A program made the position numbers and the translations under genes. Below, piece after piece: positions 1-10,317 of a DNA stretch of 64,000 nt; positions within the stretch are counted from its first letter, which is position 1; every line of letters begins with the position of its first letter. Below the pieces are notes generated by a model, which was not told the DNA's origin, searched no databases, and saw only the letters and a program-made list of their open reading frames with translations. Location: positions 14,760,501-14,824,500 of the forward strand of contig NC_088311.1 in the NCBI RefSeq assembly GCF_910592395.1. Reading direction: 5' to 3'. The stretch is from Lineus longissimus (taxonomy: Eukaryota; Nemertea; Pilidiophora; Heteronemertea; Lineidae).

Positions 1-55
1 CACGTCAATATCATTTGTTATTATTTCCTTGGTGTCCACTGTCTGTGAACACCCC

Positions 56-260
56 AGGGTGCTCTGGCTTTGGCACTGCACATCTGTAGTGCCTGTGATG
101 AGGAAGTCTCACACTCTCCCATCTTCGTAGGTGGTCGATTTTTGTCGCAACCATTTGGGCCTAGGGCCCCGCACTCACTTCAGAGTGCATTATTAATGGG
201 CTTCAGCTCCATGAAGCTTTCATCAGTGCACCCAGCCCCTGTAGATTTCGTGTTCCCAAG
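56..260 (+). other. candidate internal exon, weak
   Basis: A possible 3' splice site (CACCCCAG, ending at 55) and a strong 5' splice site (CCAAG/GTAAGT, cut after 260) bracket a stretch that is open in one frame from 70. The encoded peptide has several cysteines and histidines but no family I recognise. No neighbouring exon could be tied to it. It could equally be chance or 3' flank of a gene outside the window. Confidence 0.2.
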
Positions 261-306
261 GTAAGTATACGTACATTGCCACGTCATTTAAATCAAATCC
301 GGCACG

Positions 307-332
307 CCCCCCCCCCCCCCCCCCCCCCCCCC
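307..332. repeat. 26-bp poly-C run
   Basis: An uninterrupted run of 26 C residues. Shorter C runs occur at 6492-6504, 41116-41130 and 53165-53174. The complementary G-run could form a quadruplex. Exact length is likely unreliable in any assembly. Confidence 0.9.
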
Positions 333-2070
333 AGATATGAAGCAGCTTTACCAAACACTCCAGGTGTCAATGCGAACTCTGTGCGCAGCACAGTTAATTA
401 CTAGTGGAGTAATATATGCGCACAATGGGGTGGTTGTCCTTTGATAGGTAAGACGCTGCCTGGAGCCATGGACCTACGCTGTGACGTCTTGGTGTTCGAA
501 GTGGGGAGTTGTATCCACTGGCTAGTGAGACCCTACCCTCAAAGACCATGTGGACGAGGTGAAATCGAAATGACGACGCGCAATGCCGCCGGCTTCGTGG
601 AGCGGGGAAGATATTCGCGCGCTAGGAATTCATTGACCCTTTTAGGGTGAAGATTAACGAAAATCATGTTTTTCTTATACCTAAGAATAAGAACAAAATT
701 TTAAAATCGTCAAAATTTTCAGAAGTATTGTGTGTATGGAACAGGATAGGAATAAACCTATTGAAGCAAAAAGCCACCCATTCATTTGAATAATACTTCT
801 GTGGCTAGAAAAAGTGTCTAAACGGCCCCGTTACATGGATATTGTCTATTGTATAGTGCCTTGCACTATAACATCTTTATTGACACTTATTCTACTTGAA
901 ATTGTGAACTGCTGGAAATAATTGTTTTGTAATATCATGTTGCATGCTACCATTAGGCCATACATCATTTTTTCGGGCTTCATTGCATCTTAGTCACAAC
1001 AGTGTTCACCTGAACAGGTGCATGATTACATAAGGGTATTTAATTAGTTTTCTATTTTAAAACAAAAGTGCTATCATAAAATATTTCATCATGCTAAAGT
1101 ATACGTATACCAAGAAATGAATACATGTATGACAAATCGCTTAGTAAATACTTACACAAGATAAAATTGAGCAATAGCCAGGTAAAGTTATGACATCAGG
1201 AATTGTTGATGTATGGTGGATATGAGAAACTTTGAGAATCATTGTATATTTCTTTGTAAATAAGATGTGAAAAAGTAATGATTAGTATTATTTTGTATCT
1301 AATATCGTTGTTTAAATTTATCATGAATTCCCTTTAAGTAGGATATTGTTTTTTGCGAAATATCATGAATCTGTATTTACCAACTATTTCGAAACACACT
1401 GAGTTATACATTTTGACGCAATCAAGGGGAGATCACTTCAGAAAAGCCAGTTTAAACCAGAAATAGGTAGCGATTAGATGAGTAAAGTTACTAAAATTAC
1501 GAAATAACTAAATTCCTCAAAAACAGGTAAATTCCCGAACTCACACGGGTATATAAACAGCTAAAAGTTGATTCATCAAAGACTCGGAACAGACTCGGAA
1601 CACATTCAGAACAGAACAGAACACGACAGGCGGATAGATCGTAGAGACACGTGGTCACTAAGATCTTAACCCTGTAAAAAGTCTCCGATTTCCCGTATTT
1701 CTCATATTTCGGATACTTTCAAACACTTATACGGTTTCAACCAAGTACAGGACACGTAAGTTAACCAATTTCATACCTTTATCCATGATGTAATTATTAT
1801 TCTTGACCTGGAACAAACTTAATTAACCACCTTCTTGATTATCATTAATTCTGGCTTTGAAGTGTTCTCCCTAGGTTTGTGAGCGGAAATTGATTTTGAT
1901 AAGGACATGATTACTTTTACCTGTATCTTCACACTTGCTGTTATCAAAAACATCTAAATGGTATTCAGCCCAATCAACCTTTAGGCCTTTATAATTTATC
2001 CCTCCTCCAACTATTGTAAATTCTTCTTAATAAATTTATAAAACACGTGTGTGATTCCTTGAGCAATCCT
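333..2070. other. no recognisable gene; A+T-rich, LTR-like tail
   Basis: No coding region is recognisable. Around 1549 there is a TATA-like box (GGTATATAAACAG) followed by AAGACTCGGAACAGACTCGGAAC-type short direct repeats. An AATAAA-like signal (TTAATAAATTTATAAA) lies near 2028-2043. Together with the adjacent 61-bp tandem repeat this could be the remnant of an LTR, but no terminal TG..CA pair, primer site or second copy was found. Confidence 0.3.
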
Positions 2071-2214
2071 CTTACAATTCCGCAAGCGTAAGAGTTATTC
2101 CCAGATCACTGTTCCCATTACTGGAACGATTCTTACCATTTCACAAGCGTAAGATTTATTTCCTGGATCACTGTCCCTATTACCGGCGTAGTCTTACCAC
2201 CTCACAAGCGTAAG
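2071..2214. repeat. 61-bp tandem repeat with stem-loop core, 3 copies
   Basis: Three copies of a 22-base motif, CTTAC..(12 bases)..GTAAG, start at 2071, 2132 and 2193, exactly 61 bases apart. The sequences between them also align (GATCACTGTYCCYATTAC). Each core can fold, because CTTAC pairs with GTAAG. The conserved half is CACAAGCGTAAG. Function unknown; short tandem units of this kind are common in LTRs and enhancers. Confidence 0.75.
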
Positions 2215-2387
2215 ACAAACGCCCACTTAAACCCTATATGGTGGAGAACTACTATTGCATTTATACCATCGCCTCTTCACTTCTCAAACAAACAATCACC
2301 ATTAATTAGTGCATCAATTAGTGCCCCATACACTATCTCAAATGCTTGGGGTACTCAAGTAAACGGGAATATAACTCTGTGTCGAAT

Positions 2388-3610
2388 GGTAGTTGATAAA
2401 ACTTGAAATCAGTGAAACCATGTAACCTGTGCTAAACCATGGAATAGTCAGTACTGAACCGTGGAATCAATGTGCAAGTACCGCGTGAAATTGGGTGCGT
2501 TCCTTCCACAATTTATACCCTTCCAACTGCCAATCTCGTCCCAGCTGACTTAATTGATAGCAATTTGCCAGTAGTTCCAGAAATAACCTTTTTGTGGAGG
2601 ATGACGTCATCGAATATCTGGGTTGAGCTGATTTCAATATACAATGTAACTAGGGTTCCAGGACGTATGCTGAAGATCTCTATATTGTTAAAATAAAGGC
2701 TTCCCTTGTAAAAGAAATGGGAATTCTTGTATCCTTATTTATTAGCAGGCTCTTTGAAAGAATGGTGAAACAGTCCTCCGGGTAGGCCTAGTGACCGGCT
2801 AGTGACATCAGGGGTAGGCCAATACGGACCTTACCAAGCCTAGGTCACTAGCCGGTCACTAGGCCTACCCGGAGGACGTTTGGGTTTTTCCAAAATATGG
2901 AATATTAAAACGGATCTGCGACTAATTCCTAAGAATCATTTTGTATATATGATGCTCTGATTAAGCTTGGTAGATAGGACAAACATGCACTCGGGAATCA
3001 CTAAAAAATGTGTCCGCTTAGAACTGGTGACATCACGAAAATATCTCTACATCCCGATGTGTACATGAAAATGTACGAAATCGCTCACCGTGAAGGAATT
3101 CGTTCTCATTTTTCATCTCCGAACCCGGCTAAAACCTTCGGTAATAAATCTTCTTATACGTTTCTTGTCATGCTTAAGATTATGTACGAATAAGTGCCAG
3201 TCGGTATTGCATGATGTAGTCAATCTTCTCTGTATCACCCTGTATGATCACACCGCTCCGTAGTTCAATGAGGCCCGTGTGGTGGCGTAGTAAGCGGAAT
3301 GCTGATTGGTGCATATTATGGGTGTGTGGTGGGCGTGTCGTGACGTGCATGCCCATATTTGGGAGATCAGTAATGTACACTGGAGGCGAGGTATGACTGG
3401 GTTGTTCTAAAATATAGATTGTTGAATCGGAAATGCGACTGATTTCTAAACTACCGTCAAATTCCGATCTGATCATGTAAAAATAAGCTCCAAATATTGA
3501 TTCGTAACCACCTTAGGTTCCAATGGCATTATTTCATGTTTTTATGCATTTTTAGGACTGATTCAATGGTTTAACACAGGTAACATGGTTTCCAAGTTTT
3601 ATCAACTACC
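2388..3610. mobile_element. non-autonomous Mutator-like DNA transposon, copy A
   Basis: The left end GGTAGTTGATAAAACTTG and the right end, read in reverse complement, are the same 18 bases. Similarity continues with small gaps for about 40-50 bp through CCATGT.ACCTGTG.TAAACC. The element is flanked by a perfect 9-bp duplication, GTGTCGAAT (2379-2387 and 3611-3619). A second copy at 24180-25269 shares ends and interior. A 9-bp duplication is typical of Mutator-like elements. No transposase is present, so it would depend on a partner. Short open stretches (2472-2696) are shared with the other copy but are not clearly coding. Confidence 0.85.
2773..2877. repeat. perfect 34-bp hairpin nested in copy A
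   Basis: The left arm 2773-2806 (starting GTCCTCCGGGTAGGCC) is the exact reverse complement of 2844-2877, separated by a 37-base loop. Copy B has no counterpart, so this is a later insertion or a snap-back duplication. No clear target duplication flanks it. Confidence 0.85.
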
Positions 3611-3619
3611 GTGTCGAAT

Positions 3620-4684
3620 CCATGATCCGACTTGCACTTCTTGATTTGATGTAATCAAATGTACAGGGATGTGCTTCGATCACTCCAACTTAGCAGTCAG
3701 AGGGTTTTTTGCATTCATTCTTAGTGTATAATATCACGTTTTATTTTGCGTACTGGAGTCACCTTGCGTACTACGCGGATTATAACCCCGAACAGTTTAC
3801 ACCATGAAATTGACCCCGGTGTGACAGCGGATATAGTCCCCCTGGAGTCATAGTCCGGTAGCATTGTATTTGACCAATTAAGCAGCATGATCTATTGTAC
3901 CGCTAACCCTAACCAAAACATTTAGCAATGCGGGCTATTGTTACACGGACTATCAGCCCTAGGACTACTATCCCTTGCACACCGGTCCGCAAACCAGAAT
4001 AGAAGTCCGTTGGCTATTTACATCTCGACGAATATGACGAATATCGTCAAAATTTCCTCAATAGACAACATATCAATGGGGAAAAAAATACATTTTGCTG
4101 TTGGCACGCCCATGCCTTATTTTGCTGTACAAGAACAATACAAAACCAAATTTTTGCTGTGGGCCTACGCGTATGATGATTTCAAGGTTTGGAGGCCTGA
4201 AGTTAGGGGTTGGTTTCGACGAATTTTAAACCGCGAATCAGCTTTTTTGACCACGACGGGTTCATTTGAGCCTCAAAACCACATAAGTACTGAAACTTCA
4301 TCATTGTTTTCACCTTCTCAATTTAGGATGGACTATTATTTTAAAAAGAAAAACCATGCAACTTGTAACGTGAAACCACGAATTAAATTACAAAAGAACT
4401 AGTTTCGTATTTCGTACAATCGCGAGGTGATTGGTTTAATACAGGTGCGTAACCTAGTAGAAGGCGGTTTTCGGTTGTACATGTACATACAACGAATCAA
4501 CATTTTTTTTACAAAACAAATTTGATTTCAAGTAATAGGATGTAAATTAATCTTAGTTTGAACAAATTTAAATGGAATATGAAGAAATTTAATGAAAAGG
4601 CCAGTGGCCATTGTGCTCACCGTATAGATATTTTGTCCTTTGGAATTCATCCTGCTTAAGAAACATTGTACTTGTATAGTATAT
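3620..4684. other. no gene recognised
   Basis: This stretch holds one open frame of about 154 codons (3938-4402) that starts at a TTG rather than an ATG. It has no recognisable domain and no splice context. I treat it as non-coding. Confidence 0.4.
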
Positions 4685-6190
4685 AGGTCAAACCAAAGTC
4701 GGTATGACATGTGATGTATCGTTGCTTGGAGTAAGTACCATAAGAATATCATCAAAAACAAGTCACTAATAAACGAGATATTGCACTTTTTACCTATTTT
4801 AGTTTTGGCCTCCTGGTGGCCAAGTTGAGTACCAGATCAGATCGAAATTCGGTGTCCGAGGTTACATGACGTAGGGAGTCATGTGTACTAAATTTCAAGT
4901 TCATAGCTTTAGTGGTTAAGAAACGTGCCATAGTTACACTCAAATGACCAATTAACGCAATTTGACCTCTGTGACCTTGAAAAGCGGATCAAATCAAAAA
5001 CTCATATGATATGTGATGTATCCTTGCTAGGAGAACCTACCGCAATAATGTTATTGAAAACGAATCACTAATAAGCGAGATACCACACTTTCTAGTTTTC
5101 ACTTTTGGCCCCCTGGTGGCCAAGTCAAGAATCAGACCGGACTGGAATTCAAGGTCAGAAGTCAGCTGACCTAGGGGGTCCTTTGTACAAAGTCTCAAGT
5201 TCATAGCCTTAGGGGTTAACAAACGTGCCACAGTTATGCTCAAATGGCCAATTTACGCCATTTGACCTCTGTGACCTTGAAAAGTACGTCAAATCAAAAA
5301 CCCGATCATATGTGATGTATCCTTGCTAAGAGTATCTACCATAAAATTTTTACCAAAAACTAATCACAAATAAGCGAGATATGGCACTATTCAAATATTT
5401 GGTTTTGGCCCCCTGGTGGCCAAGTGAAGAATCAGACCGGACCGAAAATCAGTGTCACAGGTCATCTGACCTAGGGAGTCATTTGTACCAAGTTTAAAAG
5501 TCATAGCTTTAGTTGTTAAGAAACGTGCCATAGTTACACACAAACGGCCAATTCACACTATTTGACCTCTGTGACCTTGAAAATAAGGTCAAATCAAAAA
5601 CCCGTAGGATATGTGAAGTAATCTTGCTCTGAGTACCTACCATCAAAATAAAATTGAAAACAAGTCACTATTAAGCAATATATTGCACTTTTTACTTTTT
5701 TTAGTTTTTGCCCCCTGGTGGCCGAGTCGAGAATTAGATCAGACCGAAATTCGGTGTCAGAGGTTATGTTATGTAGGGAGTCATGTCGACCAAATTTCAA
5801 GTTCATAGCTTTATTAGTTAAGAAACGTGCCACTCAAACGGCAAATTTATGCCATTTGACCTCTGTGACCTTAAAAAATATGGTCAAATCAAAAACACGT
5901 AAGATATGTGATATATCCTTGCTAGGAGAACCTACCATAAAAATTTCATCAAAAACAAATCACTAATAATTGAGATATCACGCTATTTATGTTTTCAGTT
6001 TTGGCCCCCTAGTGACCAAGTCAAGAATCAGACCGGACCGAAATTCAGTGCCAAAGGTCATCTGACCTAGGGGGTCATGCATACAAAGTTTTGAGTCCAT
6101 AGCCCTAGCGGTTAAGAAACGTGCCACTGTTTTAGAAATAGGATACGACGACGACGACGGACGACGGACGACGGACGACGGACACTGCGG
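4685..6190. repeat. ~300-bp satellite, about five tandem units
   Basis: The phrase TTTTGGCCCCCTGGTGGCC or a close variant recurs at 4803, 5103, 5403, 5705 and 5999, a period of about 300 bp. Each unit carries the same order of blocks: GGTGGCCAAGT, AGGGAGTCAT, TCATAGCTTTAG, GTTAAGAAACGTGCCA, TTTGACCTCTGTGACCTTGA, then TAATAAGCGAGATA. The array ends in a GACGACGG-type minisatellite (about 6133-6182) followed by CACTGCGGTGTTG. Units differ at many positions, so it is an old array. ORFs within it are satellite reading frames, not genes. Confidence 0.92.
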
Positions 6191-7486
6191 TGTTGTATAG
6201 ACTCCCCTACGGTGAGCCAAAAATATAGACATTTTCTTGGAAACCCACTTTTTCAGCTCTCCTGGACTCACAATCTGTATTCACAAACGTGGATTCCTGA
6301 ACACCTCAACAATGATTATTTTTAAAAATCTAGATCGCAGGGATTAAGAAATTAGCAACGATATTTTAAGAACTATCGTGCTCGACATTGCGCATGATTA
6401 CATTGAAACTCCCTTATGATACCACCGGTCAATTATAACGCCGCTGCAATCCAGGTCTCCCTAGCCAGTGGATAAAACTCGCTACTTTGTACCCCCCCCC
6501 CCCCAAAAAAAAATAGTTCTTCAGACGCCGGCCGTTTCCAATTATATGAATGAGCCTATCGTGTTTCAAATACGATTTACTTGAACGTCATTATCTTAGT
6601 TTCCATATTCAGAGGATGCTTTGACGATTTTATGAGGGCATCTTCTGTGAGCTTGTGACCGGGTCACTGCCCTCTGTTGGAGGTTATATGGTAACATACG
6701 TCCAAGCCACGGGGTGGGATTTTGCCTTATTCAACGTATGTTAATTTATATGGGTTCACTTCAAGCTACATTTGAGTAAGGAAGAGCCGCCACAACCGTG
6801 CATTTTTTTATCATATTTAGAAATATTATTCTCCCGGCTACCACAGGGTGGTTCTTTCAGGTGAAAATTAATATGTTGGTTCACAATTAGGCAAAAACTT
6901 TTTTCAAATGATTTTTTTGGATTCTTTTCACCAGAAAGTAGCAGCATATTTCATGCCCGATGTTTTAAACATAACCTATTCGATTAACACGATGATCTTA
7001 AGCGGAATGCATGTATTTTTTCACTGAATTTATGGCTCAATAGAAATTCAGTTGTCTCTTGATTAGAATTATTTTGATTCTTTATTTTCATCATATATCA
7101 TCGTCACACTGTGGAATTATACGCAATCCCTGCAAATATGATGTGAATCGGACTTTTAGTAGCAAAAATGCATTTGATCAGATTTTCCTGCCATCACCTT
7201 TTCATTCGACTCGGCGGTATTACGCCCTCATTTGCTTATATACTGTAGTTTCATGAAAATAACACCACTTCGGGATATTCAAGGCCCGGCCTCTTCTCTC
7301 GAGTCTATTCACCAGAGGTAACCAATGAGTGACTTCGCTGGCCTTGTGATGGCTCGGCCGAGCTGTCACGGTTACGCTTAACCACTTATTACCGTAGCCC
7401 TATTGATTCGAAGTGTTGTGGGCCTACTGGTCGATGAGTGCGCATGTGGAATGACGTAAATGGTAAGGCCGCTCGCCGACCGTTTA
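6191..7486. other. no gene recognised; C13/A9 tract
   Basis: This is intergenic sequence with C13 directly followed by A9 (6492-6513). I see no exon-like or repeat structure otherwise. Confidence 0.5.
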
Positions 7487-7488
7487 TA

Positions 7489-9569
7489 CAGGTTGTCTCA
7501 TAAAACTGAAGCACCTTTTTGGATTGATCCAAACCCCCCAAAACAAAAAAAGTCCTTATTGAAACTCTGAAGGAAAATCTACGAATGCTTGCATAGGTAA
7601 AGCAAAGTGAGATTCAGGCAATGATAGTAGTCACGAAATTCCGAAGAAAAACGAGGAGCTCATCCTCTGTTTTTCTACAACCTTCTTTTTTGATTTAGAC
7701 ATCCTAGGCCTACGTGGGAGAAAACAGAATCGAAGTTTCTAGGATTTGTGTTTTTCTTGTGTAATTCTAGGGCCTCTTAGGCCTATAATTGAAGCCCCAC
7801 TGAGGGTACCCACATTGCGGACAACCTGTGCGACAATGGATGCTGTAGAGCTGCTGAGAAAACGACGCCGGCGCTACACCGTGACAGAAAAACTTGCCTC
7901 CCTGAGAGACCAGAAGGAGGCACTGGTGAACGGTACGGTGCGCAGTATGAGAGAGTTCGCCGCCCACTATAACATCCCCTGGGAGACGTTTAGAAGGTGG
8001 AATCTCGAGGACCTCCAGCAGAAGCAAGAACAAGGGCATGGCCGGAAGAAGACGGTGATGGAGCCCCGTGATCCGTTATGGCCACAGGTTGAGGACCAGC
8101 TTTACCAATGGCTGCAGCAGATGAGAGAGCGTCGCCTCGCAGTCTCCGTTCTCGACATTCAAGATAAGGCGTTGGTAGTGTGGCAAAGCTGGTGGAATGA
8201 GTTAGCCCAAAATGTCAGAGAAGGGATTCAGCATTGTCGCCCTCAGCTATGGGATTTCAACGCATCCATAGGCAGGGTGGTGTGCTTGATGAAGAGACGC
8301 CAAGTGTCCCTACGGAAGGTGACCAAGAATACAACGACCGTCCCCGCTGATGCTGCTGCAAGGATCCAGACCTTCCGAGATGCTGTTACTGGGAGCATCG
8401 ATCGTCTTGATATACAGATGCAGTTCTTCTTTAACATGGACCAAACCTTTGTCCTGTTTGATATGAGAACCATGTACACGGCCAACACCACGGAGGAGAA
8501 GGCCATAGACGTCCGATCACCCAGGTCCAATACCAAGCTGGGATACACCGTCACCCTCTGCATCGCAGCCTCTGGAGCAAAGTTGCCGGCGCACTTCACC
8601 TTCCCCAGAAGAGGTTTCGTCGGGGTGTTTGCAGCCCTCCAAGACAACCCACCAGCAGATATAAAGATTACCCAATCGGAAACTGGTTGGATGAGGGAGG
8701 AAACGGCGCACCACTGGTTAGATAAAGTCCTGTCACCCTACGTCACCGACAACGAGACCGACCAGTTCCTGTTAATCGTCGATCATTATCGGGTCCACTG
8801 GACAGAGAACTTCCGGACGAGAGTCCGCGACATGAGAGGCAGCCTGGATAACGTACCTGCTGGTTGCACATCCCTCGTACAACCGTTAGACGTTGCAGTC
8901 ATGAGGTCCTTCAAATTTCACGTACGGCGACAATGGCAATCGTGGAAGAAGGACCACACGGACGAACGAGGAGATTGCCCTCACATCGGCCTGAGAGACG
9001 TGACCAACATCATCAGAGATGCCTGATATGGTGTTGATGAGGACATTATCGTCAACTGATTTGAAGCATCGTTTCGACCAAGGCCAATCGAAGCTGGACC
9101 ACATGCTATCTTGGAGGAAGAAGAGGAGACTGCCGTGGATGGACCAGAGTTCGTGAATGTAGTCGAGGAGGACATTGTGATGGACTTGAATTGACTGTGG
9201 GTGTTGTGAATGATTGTGGGTACGATTCTGAAAGCTGGACAATCTAATAATGTGTATCTTTAGCTTTGAAAAAAAATTGAATCGAGATTTGCATCGTTCT
9301 TTTTTATTCCTTCACTGATCACTTCGGACAAGACTGTACATTCAGAAGGATGTTCGGTTTTGTCTCCAGATATGTGACGAACAACTTCTCATTCTTACCA
9401 ATTTCGCACTGCAAAGTATCTTTGAAAGCCCGAAGCTGGTAAGGGATGATAAGACCCGAAGACATACTCCATTACCTCCCTGAGCAGTGCCTCACTTTGA
9501 AAGGGCAGGTCAGTCCCTAAAACCAGCAGAAGCCAATATGTCAGTTGGACTCTTTTCATGGACACCCTG
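7489..9569 (+). mobile_element. Tigger/pogo-like DNA transposon
   Basis: The left end CAGGTTGTCTCATAAAAC and the reverse complement of the right end, CAGGGTGTCCATGAAAAG, form imperfect inverted repeats of about 18 bp. Both are flanked by TA (7487-7488 and 9570-9571), the duplication used by the Tc1/mariner/pogo superfamily. Ends beginning CAGG are usual for Tigger. A pogo-type transposase lies inside on the plus strand. A second end-like sequence (GGGACACCCTTTACAC near 9593) makes the right boundary slightly uncertain. Confidence 0.7.
7836..9194 (+). pseudogene. pogo/Tigger-like transposase, stop codons near the C-terminus
   Basis: The reading frame from the ATG at 7836 (396 codons to the first stop) encodes a DDE transposase of the pogo/Jerky/CENP-B group. 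A basic N-terminal helix-turn-helix (about residues 10-65) is followed by a CENP-B-like DNA-binding part (about 80-120) and a DDE_1 catalytic domain. The three catalytic aspartates are visible: D202 in NMDQT, D316 in IVDHYRVH and D352 in QPLDVAV. I chose this ATG because upstream codons lack conservation and the frame before it has no ATG. The same frame continues past TGA codons at 9024 and 9057 to a final TGA at 9192, with the conserved acidic tail between. The first stop replaces a codon where pogo proteins usually have tryptophan. The copy is therefore probably dead or truncated; the catalytic core is otherwise uninterrupted. Confidence 0.82.
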
Positions 9570-9623
9570 TACACTATCAGCCATTAGCACTGGGACACCC
9601 TTTACACTACCAATGACGATTAG

Positions 9624-10118
9624 TCTGTGTCACCCCAGGTAGAGATTAATTACCAGTATGTATACTATGCTTAATATATATATATATCATTGTTCAGTGT
9701 AGTTAGGACTACTTTGACTGGAAGCATGGTTGATTTTTGAAAATAGTGACTTTGATGAACAAATATTTTACAAATACATGTACAAGTTATTTTGGTCTTA
9801 GGACGCTTTATATTTGGGCTAATTTTGATGGAACTTATGACAAACTGATTATTAGGTATGTGACTACATGAATATATCAGCAGTTTTTGCAGTAAAATGT
9901 CTCATCTTTCAAAAAAAGAGGATTTGTAAGCACCCTCTTTGCATAAATCTACAAAATACATTGTATAGTGTAAAACAAGCTTCATTCTAAACAATGTTTT
10001 CTGTGTCACCCCAGGTAGGGATTAATTGCTAGTAAATATACTATGCTTAATATATATATCAATGTTTACTCTTACTGGAAACATGGTTGATTTTTGAAAA
10101 TAGTGACTTTGATGAACA
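9624..10118. repeat. ~130-bp direct repeat pair
   Basis: The segment 9624-9761 (TCTGTGTCACCCCAGGTAG ... TAGTGACTTTGATGAACA) recurs at about 10000-10118 with small differences. About 240 bases separate the copies. Both contain ACTATGCTTAATATATATAT and CATGGTTGATTTTTGAAAA. Origin unknown; it lies between the pogo element and the BEL fragment. Confidence 0.85.
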
Positions 10119-10317
10119 GAAACCAACGGACATTGTAATATAGTCAACATTGCAACACATACAGTAGATGACATTTGACCCTCATTTCAAAAATCGATGA
10201 CATTTAACTTTAGATTAGATTCATGAGGATAAGCCTTCTCAGTAAATCCTCTACTGCAGAACATTTGAAATTTCATTTAAAGCATAAATACTGTAAATTT
10301 TACAAATAATTTTGATT

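Noticed and set aside
3938-4402. 154-codon open frame as a gene
   Set aside because: It starts at TTG, has no ATG-led domain, no splice context and no recognisable family.
5037-6271. Several ORFs of 68-94 codons with related peptides (MSITVARLLTPKAMNL and similar)
   Set aside because: They are the reading frame of the 300-bp satellite repeated; similarity follows from the DNA repeat.
7767-9242. Minus-strand ORFs opposite the pogo transposase
   Set aside because: They are shadows of the transposase frame, with no domain of their own.
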